Assembly (NCBI GenBank): GCA_016283605.1
Contig: JAEENF010000210.1
Span: forward strand, 1-16,683
Origin: Prevotella sp.
Lineage (GTDB): Bacteria > Bacteroidota > Bacteroidia > Bacteroidales > Bacteroidaceae
Length of the DNA stretch: 16,683 bases
Direction: 5' to 3'
Position numbers and translations under genes: made by a program. The notes under the pieces are model-generated. The model was not told the DNA's origin. It ran no database searches and saw only the letters and a list, made by a program, of their open reading frames with translations. Shown in pieces: positions 1 to 5,648 of this stretch; the first letter of the stretch is position 1; every line of letters starts with the position of its first letter.

Positions 1-131
1 TTGCCGCCATTCAGGTGCATCGTCGTCACCGTCATCTCAGCCACAGCATGCCGTTCGTCCACCTCCGTAATCCTGCAACCCGCATTGGCTGCAAACCTAT
101 CCGTCCGATTTAATAGTTCCTTTATATCCAT
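1..131 (-). CDS. PaaI-type hotdog thioesterase, N-terminal part (runs off window)
   Basis: A partial reading frame starts at ATG 129-131 on the minus strand and continues past base 1, giving 43 complete codons. The translation begins MDIKELLNRTDRFAANAG and continues with a strand of the type ITEVDERHAVAEMTVT ending in HLNGG. This arrangement, with an amphipathic first helix, a first beta strand and then HLNGG, is typical of small hotdog-fold acyl-CoA thioesterases of the PaaI group, where the His-Asn-Gly segment precedes the catalytic helix. That helix lies outside the window, so the active site cannot be checked. The gene follows the MGMT-family gene on the same strand after 40 nt, with no promoter-like sequence seen between them, so it is probably the last or a late gene of the operon starting at 1169. 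The substrate is unknown. Confidence 0.72.
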   Translation of the reverse strand, partial: MDIKELLNRTDRFAANAGCRITEVDERHAVAEMTVTTMHLNGG

Positions 132-171
132 ATCTGTTATGTATGATTGTTACTACGACTTCTATCTGTTT

Positions 172-516
172 TTATAACTCCGTCTCCGGCTCCCAGAGAT
201 GCTTTTGCATATCCACATGTCCATTGGACTTGAAGCGGATGCCCTCGGCCTCAAGCAGCGTTCTTTGTCTACTCCAGCCTGGGGCCGTTCGACCTTCCTT
301 GTTGACCACACGATGACAGGGCAGAGACTCGGCTCCAGGCGTATAGCGGAGCGTGCGACCCACCATCCGCGGATGGCTGGGCCATCCAGCCAAGGCCGCG
401 ATATGACCATAAGTAGTCACCCGTCCGCGAGGTATCTGGCCGACGATGTTCAGCACGGCATCGCGAAACGCTCGTGCCTGCTCTGGCGACATTCTATCAG
501 GATAATCGTGCATCAT
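172..516 (-). CDS. MGMT family protein (alkylguanine alkyltransferase-like, DNA-binding domain only)
   Basis: The 114-residue protein consists of only the C-terminal winged-helix/active-site domain of O6-alkylguanine-DNA alkyltransferases. It contains IPRGRVTTYG at residues 28-37, with the arginine and tyrosine used for nucleotide flipping, and the active-site loop PCHRVV with Cys67. It therefore has the acceptor cysteine, unlike alkyltransferase-like proteins that have Trp there, but lacks the N-terminal domain of Ada/Ogt. The frame is open upstream to 732, but that extension lies entirely over the preceding gene and is not family-like. I chose ATG 514-516, which overlaps the upstream TGA (513-515); a second ATG follows directly at 511-513. 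Translational coupling to the AlbA_2 gene is likely. The role is direct repair of, or signalling from, O6-alkylguanine; real transferase activity is inferred only from the cysteine. Confidence 0.85.
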   Translation of the reverse strand: MMHDYPDRMSPEQARAFRDAVLNIVGQIPRGRVTTYGHIAALAGWPSHPRMVGRTLRYTPGAESLPCHRVVNKEGRTAPGWSRQRTLLEAEGIRFKSNGHVDMQKHLWEPETEL

Positions 517-1169
517 ATTTGACTGAATATAAATTGTTGGCCTTGATACTCCCAACGGACGAGGCCGAAGCGGATGAGACGGGCCAAAAGTGTGATGACT
601 TTGGGGCGGGGTAGTCGCGAGAGACGGACAATCTGATTGAGTGTCCGCTGCCCTTGGATGGCATTGAGCAGTTGACGAACGGTGTCGTTGTAGGTCATCA
701 TCGCGCCCTGCGGTCGCTGCTGTTCGCGCCATAGGGCGAGGTGTACGGGCGAGGCCACGATGTTCTCGTCGGCAATGCGGATATAAGCTCGTTTGCGGCT
801 CTTCCCTGCTGAATCACCATCCCGCAGACACTCGTCGTCCAGCGCACAGACAGGACGTTTATCCGATGGCGGCACAGTAGCAACCACGATTGTCCTGCCT
901 TCCACATGATACGTATCGAACTTGATACTCGCCTCGGGCTTGCAGTATTTGTAGGCCGCCTGGTGCATCATGTAAATCTCCTCCTCCGAACGCACACCCG
1001 ACAGGTTCCCATCGTCGCGCACACCAATCAGCAGCCTGCCACCGTCGGTATTGGCAAATGCCGACACCGACTTGGCCAACTTCGCCGCATCCGCCACGCG
1101 GTACTTGAAGTCCTGTTGCTGATGCTCGCCCTCGCGGATGAGACTTAAGAGATAACGCCTGTCGTCCAC
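513..1169 (-). CDS. AlbA_2 (Schlafen-type) domain protein with C-terminal winged helix
   Basis: The 218-residue protein begins with an AlbA_2/divergent AAA-4 type domain. EHQQQDFKYR at about residues 15-24 is the usual E-x-x-x-x-E/D-FK entry, and AFANTDGGRLLIGVRDDG at about 37-54 is the conserved core, followed by LSGV. Residues 85-142 form the remaining strands, with a basic stretch (SAGKSRKR) and the YIRIADENIVA segment common in this family. Residues 158-215 look like a winged helix-turn-helix (TLNQIVRLSRLPRPKVITLLARLIRFGLV). Members are usually annotated as ATP-binding or putative DNA-binding transcriptional regulators; the biochemical activity here is unknown. It is first in an operon with the MGMT and thioesterase genes, with ATGA overlap at its 3' end. 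A well-formed promoter lies at 1209-1239. Confidence 0.85.
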   Translation of the reverse strand: MDDRRYLLSLIREGEHQQQDFKYRVADAAKLAKSVSAFANTDGGRLLIGVRDDGNLSGVRSEEEIYMMHQAAYKYCKPEASIKFDTYHVEGRTIVVATVPPSDKRPVCALDDECLRDGDSAGKSRKRAYIRIADENIVASPVHLALWREQQRPQGAMMTYNDTVRQLLNAIQGQRTLNQIVRLSRLPRPKVITLLARLIRFGLVRWEYQGQQFIFSQI

Positions 1170-1208
1170 ACTATTTGTTTTTGACTTGCAGGTAACTTTT
1201 CAAAGCTG

Positions 1209-1239
1209 CAAAGATAAATCAGTTTACGCTATTACCAAA
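1209..1239 (-). promoter_or_regulatory. Bacteroidetes-type promoter for the AlbA_2 operon
   Basis: Read on the minus strand, TTTG (1236-1239) is followed by a 19-nt spacer and then TATCTTTG (1209-1216). This is a close match to the Bacteroidetes sigma-ABfr consensus TTTG-N19-21-TAnnTTTG. It leaves a leader of roughly 30-35 nt before the ATG at 1169. Confidence 0.8.
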
Positions 1240-1325
1240 TTATTTCATGAATTTATTCCTTTTGAAAGCATTATTTAACATTTCGCAAACTCGGATGGGC
1301 CATACCTCACTTTTTTCATGATTCT

Positions 1326-1357
1326 TTTGGCGGTTCTGTGAAAAAGTACTATCTTTG
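1326..1357 (+). promoter_or_regulatory. Bacteroidetes-type promoter for the PAS-like gene
   Basis: TTTG at 1326-1329, a 20-nt spacer and TATCTTTG at 1350-1357 match the Bacteroidetes vegetative promoter. The -7 box lies inside the longest open frame (ATG 1338), so transcripts should begin downstream of that ATG. This decides the start at 1380. Confidence 0.85.
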
Positions 1358-1379
1358 CAAGCGGATATCACTTAACGGT

Positions 1380-1886
1380 ATGATTTATCTCGTTTTAATT
1401 ATTGCGGCACTAGTACTGGTCGCGAGTATAGGAAGGAAGATCTGGAAGAGACGGCATGACTATGCGGTCTTGATGGAAGCCGTACACAGTGAGAAGGAGG
1501 CTTATTCCTTTCTGATAGACCGCAGATTCCAGGTGAAGGAAACGAACTATTACGAGTTGAACAAGAACATGACCGACGACCAGCCGTACGTGCTGGGCAA
1601 TGTGATACACTGCCAGAATGGCTGCGACTCGGGACTTTGCGGGACAGGTATCGCCTGCAAGGAGTGTCCGATACGACTCGTGCTGAAGAACGCCTTCAAG
1701 CTGAAGCGCGATTTCAACGATATCGTGGCTGAAATGAGTTTGTACGACGCAGATCATCAAGTGCAGGATACCGTAGTGAATGTAGACGGGAAAATCGTCT
1801 ACATAGACAAAGAGCCCCACATGCTGGTTACACTCAGAACCGCCACCGAAACTGAAGATCAAGATCCGTTTGAGATGAGCTATTAA
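1380..1886 (+). CDS. Membrane-anchored PAS-like protein with a five-cysteine cluster
   Basis: The frame is open from ATG 1338, but that start precedes the -7 box at 1350-1357. The next ATG, at 1380, gives a 168-residue protein that opens directly with a hydrophobic segment (about residues 2-17) followed by RKIWKRRH, an N-in, single-pass anchor. Residues 28-150 resemble a PAS fold: LMEAVHSEKEAYSFLID, a central cysteine segment, then DTVVNVDGKIVYIDKEPHMLVTL as closing strands. Cysteines are C78, C82, C87, C93 and C96, spaced x3, x4, x5, x2, within a GNVIHC...CGTG..C..CPIR motif that I recall from PAS domains of Bacteroidetes sensor proteins. No kinase or other output domain is present. A metal, Fe-S or redox role for the cysteines is only inference. 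Its last 53 nt overlap the 3' end of the convergent HhH gene. Confidence 0.75.
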   Translation: MIYLVLIIAALVLVASIGRKIWKRRHDYAVLMEAVHSEKEAYSFLIDRRFQVKETNYYELNKNMTDDQPYVLGNVIHCQNGCDSGLCGTGIACKECPIRLVLKNAFKLKRDFNDIVAEMSLYDADHQVQDTVVNVDGKIVYIDKEPHMLVTLRTATETEDQDPFEMSY

Positions 1887-3840
1887 TCTGCTGATAGCTG
1901 GAGCCGATGACGGAACGGTCGAAGTAATCCGTAACACCCAACTTAGCCGTAAACATGACTCGCCGACTGATATCGGCACGTGCCATCAGCCAATACCGTA
2001 GTCCCTCACCACTGAACTGAGCAAAGGAGTAGGCATAGAGCGGACCCTGTTCGTAGAGATAGACTCGGCTGTCGTAGCTATCAGTATGAAAGACACCAAC
2101 TCCACCATTCAACCGCAGCCAACGATGGGTATAGCCCAACGTCTGACTGAGCATCAGTCCCTGATCACGTTCATTAAAGGATATCAGACTAAAGTCGAGC
2201 TGCGTACGGGAAGTGAACAGTCCGACATATTCGGCCGTAAGACGTCCACGATGCTCTGTCAGACCTAAGAGCGAGGACGGAGTCTCCCCGTTCTGCGGAT
2301 CATCCTTCTGACGTAGACGCAGACGGTAACGGGCGCTCAGCGTCCAGCGGGCACGACTATGGGAGACTTGCAGCAGACCATCCCAGGCATGAGAGGTCTG
2401 CGACACCTGATATCTGGCCCAAGGGAAATAGGCATAATCGGCATAGGCCACCGCCTTCCATCGGGGTGAAGGCTGCCACGTGACGCCCAGGTAGAGACCG
2501 CTCTCGTTCTGTATCCGCCCCCCATCGCTGTAACTGTGGGCATAGAGCGAGGTATAACGATAGGAATAGAAACGGTAGAGCGCCATCAGCGTCCACTCGC
2601 TGCCCAGACGCAGACTCAAGGTATTGAGTGTGGCCAAGGCACCGTCGCGATTCACGGCAGTCTCGCCACTGACGGCAAAGTGAGGGCGTGTATAGCTATA
2701 ATCGGCACTCAGGTTCAGGAAGTCACGACCTCGCGCATAATGTTGGCGATAGAGCGCCTTGGTATTCGGCTTCAGTTCACGGCTCAGGTGTGTACCCACG
2801 ACATTCAGTCCGGCATGAAGGCCATTCGTCTGAAGGGCGAGACAGGCTCCGAAAGTGGTATTGGTGAGGTTGTTCTTTTTCTCAAGTTCTTTCTCCGTAC
2901 GGTGATAGCCCGAGGTGAGGATAGTGGCGGCAGTACCATCGGTATTGAGTGTGGCATCCATCTTGCGACAAGACGCAAAGGCCGTAGCCGTCAAGGCTTT
3001 GGAGAGACGGACGGTGGCCGCAGCCCCTTGCAGATAATCGGCAGACGACCGCGAGGCATGGGCTCGAAGCGTACTCGACGAACGTCCCAAATTCTGCAAC
3101 ATCGACAGCTTACCGAGGCCGAAGCTGTTGTTGAGGACCAGCCCCAAGCCCGTAGACACCCGATACTTGCCGAGCACCAACGACTCGAGCCTTCCCTGTT
3201 TCTTCAGTTGAAGCCAGACGGAGTAATAGTCGTAGCCCAGACGGTTCTTGCCCTTGAAAAACGGCTCACCGGCATCTTGAGCCCCTAAGACGCCCGCCTT
3301 CAGCTGATCGCCATACGTCATCTGATATTTCATCCAGTGTCTGTAGGGATAACCTTGATAACCAGCCTCATCGCCCTTGCGCTGATAGAACGGCACGCGA
3401 CCCGAAGCCATCAGTTCGCTGCGGCCATGCGTCACAACGTCCTTCAGGCGCAGACGCTGACGGGAATCATCCAGTTCGCCTATATATATAAAATAGGTGA
3501 ACAGTTTCCGAGTACCATAATCGAGCGAACGGATCATCTGGAGTTCGGCTAAGGACTTTACAGGCCCATAACGATAGAGATAGATCATCAGCTCCTCCAC
3601 CTGTTGGGCCGAGAGGAAAGGCAACTGTTCCAGTTGTTCCCTGGTCACACGGTTCAAATCCAGAGGATGCTGCTCGAGGTCGCACAGCGTCTCGTAGGTC
3701 TCTTCCCACGCTGTCGTTCCCACATCTTCCGCAGTCATGACCTCACGGAGATAACTCTCCCACGGATGTTCGGACTGAGCACAGACACTTATTCCAAACG
3801 CCAACAGTCCCAAAATAGCCATTGTTCTTATTCTTTCCAT
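1834..3840 (-). CDS. Helix-hairpin-helix domain outer-membrane beta-barrel-like protein
   Basis: From ATG 3840 the protein has 668 residues. It opens with a signal peptide (MERIRTMAILGLLAFGISVCAQ; no valid lipobox because Val precedes the Cys). A periplasmic-type domain follows, with two helix-hairpin-helix motifs at about residues 61-113: DLNRVTREQLEQLPFLSAQQ and then KSLAELQMIRSLDYGTRKL, as in ComEA-like proteins. The rest, about 130-668, is rich in alternating aromatic and polar strands and ends LQFRWRF, with the C-terminal Phe typical of outer-membrane beta barrels. Proteins of this architecture are widespread in Bacteroidetes and of unknown function. An upstream in-frame ATG at 3864 lies only about 13 nt from the -7 box at 3877-3884 and would lengthen the signal peptide, so 3840 is preferred. 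The gene is divergent from the DUF4294 gene and convergent with the PAS-like gene. Confidence 0.82.
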   Translation of the reverse strand: MERIRTMAILGLLAFGISVCAQSEHPWESYLREVMTAEDVGTTAWEETYETLCDLEQHPLDLNRVTREQLEQLPFLSAQQVEELMIYLYRYGPVKSLAELQMIRSLDYGTRKLFTYFIYIGELDDSRQRLRLKDVVTHGRSELMASGRVPFYQRKGDEAGYQGYPYRHWMKYQMTYGDQLKAGVLGAQDAGEPFFKGKNRLGYDYYSVWLQLKKQGRLESLVLGKYRVSTGLGLVLNNSFGLGKLSMLQNLGRSSSTLRAHASRSSADYLQGAAATVRLSKALTATAFASCRKMDATLNTDGTAATILTSGYHRTEKELEKKNNLTNTTFGACLALQTNGLHAGLNVVGTHLSRELKPNTKALYRQHYARGRDFLNLSADYSYTRPHFAVSGETAVNRDGALATLNTLSLRLGSEWTLMALYRFYSYRYTSLYAHSYSDGGRIQNESGLYLGVTWQPSPRWKAVAYADYAYFPWARYQVSQTSHAWDGLLQVSHSRARWTLSARYRLRLRQKDDPQNGETPSSLLGLTEHRGRLTAEYVGLFTSRTQLDFSLISFNERDQGLMLSQTLGYTHRWLRLNGGVGVFHTDSYDSRVYLYEQGPLYAYSFAQFSGEGLRYWLMARADISRRVMFTAKLGVTDYFDRSVIGSSYQQINSSSQTDLDLQFRWRF

Positions 3841-3876
3841 TGTATACGATTTGGGGTTAAACATGAATTACCGCTG

Positions 3877-3884
3877 CAAAGATA
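3877..3884 (-). promoter_or_regulatory. -7 box for the HhH/beta-barrel gene
   Basis: The minus strand reads TATCTTTG followed by CAGCGG, matching TAnnTTTG. No convincing -33 TTTG at the usual spacing was found. Transcription should start close to 3870, which argues against translation from ATG 3864. Confidence 0.6.
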
Positions 3885-3893
3885 CGAAAAAAT

Positions 3894-3921
3894 GTGAAAA
3901 GTAAATCACAAATCATGAAAA
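3894..3921. repeat. Degenerate heptamer array between divergent promoters
   Basis: Plus-strand units GTGAAAA, GTAAATC, ACAAATC and ATGAAAA fill 28 nt between the two back-to-back -7 boxes. They are more diverged than the arrays at 10551 and 16178, but the position relative to the leftward -7 box is similar. Confidence 0.4.
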
Positions 3922-3927
3922 AATTAC

Positions 3928-3935
3928 TACCTTTG
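3928..3935 (+). promoter_or_regulatory. -7 box for the DUF4294 gene
   Basis: TACCTTTG followed by CAG matches TAnnTTTG. No good -33 element is seen at the expected spacing. The in-frame ATG at 3944 lies only 8 nt after the box, so it would make the message nearly leaderless; ATG 3977 is the likelier start. Confidence 0.6.
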
Positions 3936-3976
3936 CAGCCGAAATGACGAAGAAACGCTCATATACGCTGTGTCTC

Positions 3977-4609
3977 ATGAGAATAGTGATGATACTGTTC
4001 ACTATTCACTATTCGCTATTCACCGCATTCGCACAGGACGAGAAGATCACTGCCGAGCAGGTGCTGGCAGAGATGGACTCGCCCACGTTTGTGCCGACGG
4101 TGAAGGTGGGCAAGGTGCTCAAGGACGGCGACAGCATACAGTATATGGAGATGAACAACGTGTATGTGTATCCCCAACTGGTGTTCAAGAACAAGAAGCA
4201 GGCGCAGAGCTATATGCGGCTGGTGACGAACATCAAGAAGGTGCTGCCCATCGCCAAGGAGGCGAAGCAGTTGCTGTATGAGACTACCGAGGTGCTGGAG
4301 ACCATCCCTACGAAGGAGGGCAAGGAACAGCACATGAAAAAAGTGGAGAGCGAGATCTTAAAGACCTATAAACCTAAGATGAAAAAACTGACTTACTCAC
4401 AGGGTAAGTTACTCATCAAACTGATTGACCGCGAGTGTCACTCGTCGAGCTACGAGATGATCCAAGCCTTTATGGGTCCGTTGAGGGCAGGCTTCTGGCA
4501 GACCTTCGCCTGGGCCTTCGGCGCGAGTCTGAAGAAAGGCTATGATGCCGAGGGTGTGGACCGCCTGACAGAACGCGTCGTACTGATGGTGGAATCAGGA
4601 CAGATTTAG
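3977..4609 (+). CDS. DUF4294 family exported protein
   Basis: From ATG 3977 the protein has 210 residues and starts with a signal peptide (MRIVMILFTIHYSLFTAFAQ, cleavage probably after Ala-Gln). An ATG at 3944 would add 11 residues but is nearly on top of the promoter. The mature part has the features of the Bacteroidetes DUF4294 family: an N-terminal lead-in, a YMEMNNVYVYPQLVFKNKKQ segment, a basic helical region KVLPIAKEAKQLLYET, and the conserved LTYSQGKLLIKLIDRECHSS block followed by GPLRAGFWQTFAW. No catalytic residues are known for this family, and the function is unknown. Part of the signal peptide is encoded by a four-unit heptamer repeat (3996-4023). The gene ends 7 nt before the convergent peptidase gene, with no terminator visible. 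Confidence 0.85.
   Translation: MRIVMILFTIHYSLFTAFAQDEKITAEQVLAEMDSPTFVPTVKVGKVLKDGDSIQYMEMNNVYVYPQLVFKNKKQAQSYMRLVTNIKKVLPIAKEAKQLLYETTEVLETIPTKEGKEQHMKKVESEILKTYKPKMKKLTYSQGKLLIKLIDRECHSSSYEMIQAFMGPLRAGFWQTFAWAFGASLKKGYDAEGVDRLTERVVLMVESGQI
3996..4023. repeat. Four-unit heptamer repeat in signal-peptide coding sequence
   Basis: On the minus strand the units read GTGAATA, GCGAATA, GTGAATA, GTGAACA. In the sense direction the heptamer TATTCAC encodes the same hydrophobic cycle (Y-S-L-F-T-I-H) in every frame with no stop, which fits its placement in the hydrophobic core of a signal peptide. Confidence 0.75.
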
Positions 4610-4616
4610 TTGAGGA

Positions 4617-5615
4617 TTACTCAGAGAAGAGAACTTGGATGAGGGTTTGGCCGACGGCTTGGAGCGTGGTCTTATCGATATGCGCCATATCATCGTTGAC
4701 GGTATGCCATGTAGGACCGAAACTACTCTCAGCACAAGCGGGATAATAAGGGATGATATCGATGGTAGGAATCTTGGCGACGGTATTCACAGGAATATGG
4801 TCGTCAGTAATCTGTACACCCTCCTGCTTGGGGAAGAATGAGCCAAAGCCAACCACAGAGGCTGCACGCCAGACCTTATCAACCACATTGGCGGCATAAC
4901 GCTTGGACATGATCTCCTGATAGAACTGAGCGCCCTGACCTCCTACCATATCGAGGAGGATACCAAATCGTGCAGTGTAACCTGCCTTGTGAAGGTTGGC
5001 AGCCCAGTACTGGGCACCAAGAGCCCATGTATCACCAGGGTCATCGACAGTCTCCCACTGGGGAAGACCATAGTCTTCAGCATCGAAGCAGATGAAGTCG
5101 ATGCCGTGGGCGAGGGTGTCGGGAAGGAGTCTGGCTATCTCAAGCATGACGGCAACGCCGGAGGCACCGTCGTTGGCTGCCATCACGGGCTTATGCCAAT
5201 TCGCTTCATCAGGATCGTTATCTGCCCAGGGACGACTGTCCCAGTGGGCACAAAGCAGGATCCGGTCTGTGAGCTCAGGCTTATAACTTGCGATAATATT
5301 CGTACTCTTAAGCATCGTGCCGTCGTAGCCCTTCAGAAGCGCCTTCTGAGGAATGACGCTCATGCCATACTGCTGGAACTTGCCGATAATCCACTGCTCA
5401 CAGTCATCATGCGCCTTGCTGTTCATCGTGCGAGCACCAAAATCGCACTGAGCCTGACAGAACGCATAGGCACTATCGGCACAGAAAGCCGGGCCCACAG
5501 GTTGCATGGTGACGCTGTTATCGCTTGCCTGCTTTCGAAGGTTACCACAAGAGGAGAGAAGGAGTAAGGAGGGAAGGAGTAAGGAGATTACTCTTATGTG
5601 GACTATTCTTTTCAT
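4617..5615 (-). CDS. M28-family lipoprotein, glutaminyl-peptide cyclotransferase-like
   Basis: The 332-residue protein starts with a lipoprotein signal peptide; the lipobox LLSSC ends at Cys23. The M28/glutaminyl cyclase fold is clear. CAHWDSRPWAD has His124 and Asp126, AANDGASGVAVMLEIARLL has zinc-ligand candidate Asp149, and FICFDAEDYG has Glu180-Asp181. LLDMVGG has Asp222, and TWHTVNDD has Trp303-His304. The Trp-His pair and the overall spacing match animal-type glutaminyl cyclases, which bind a single zinc and convert N-terminal Gln to pyroglutamate; such enzymes are known from oral Bacteroidetes including Prevotella. An aminopeptidase activity cannot be excluded. The gene lies 33 nt downstream of the hydrolase/dipeptidase gene on the same strand, probably in one operon. 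The signal-peptide core is encoded by a purine-rich tandem repeat (5559-5586). Confidence 0.85.
   Translation of the reverse strand: MKRIVHIRVISLLLPSLLLLSSCGNLRKQASDNSVTMQPVGPAFCADSAYAFCQAQCDFGARTMNSKAHDDCEQWIIGKFQQYGMSVIPQKALLKGYDGTMLKSTNIIASYKPELTDRILLCAHWDSRPWADNDPDEANWHKPVMAANDGASGVAVMLEIARLLPDTLAHGIDFICFDAEDYGLPQWETVDDPGDTWALGAQYWAANLHKAGYTARFGILLDMVGGQGAQFYQEIMSKRYAANVVDKVWRAASVVGFGSFFPKQEGVQITDDHIPVNTVAKIPTIDIIPYYPACAESSFGPTWHTVNDDMAHIDKTTLQAVGQTLIQVLFSE
5559..5586. repeat. Direct repeat of 13 nt in lipoprotein signal-peptide coding sequence
   Basis: AAGGAGTAAGGAG occurs at 5559-5571 and again at 5574-5586, with a two-base spacer. On the coding strand it supplies the leucine/serine-rich core of the signal peptide (SLLLPSLLLLSS). 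It resembles the other short repeats in this window but has a different core sequence. Confidence 0.6.
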
Positions 5616-5648
5616 TTGTCGAATTATTATGTTGTTCAGACCGAGGAG

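Noticed and set aside
517..732. 72-codon N-terminal extension of the MGMT-family frame
   Set aside because: It lies completely over the AlbA_2 gene in another frame, has no alkyltransferase features, and the ATG at 514-516 sits at the usual coupling position.
1410..1979. 189-codon open frame on the minus strand
   Set aside because: It is antisense to the PAS-like gene and crosses into the barrel gene in another frame; no domain or promoter supports it.
2536..3288. 250-codon open frame on the plus strand
   Set aside because: It is antisense to the HhH/barrel gene, and the translation is low-complexity and unlike a known family.
3996..4023. CRISPR-like array
   Set aside because: The units are 7 nt and contiguous with no spacers, so this is a simple tandem repeat.
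4989..5567. 192-codon open frame on the plus strand
   Set aside because: It is antisense to the glutaminyl-cyclase-like gene, which has all catalytic motifs.
5616..5648. Separate promoter for the glutaminyl-cyclase-like gene
   Set aside because: No TAnnTTTG sequence was found in the 33-nt gap, so read-through from the upstream gene is assumed.
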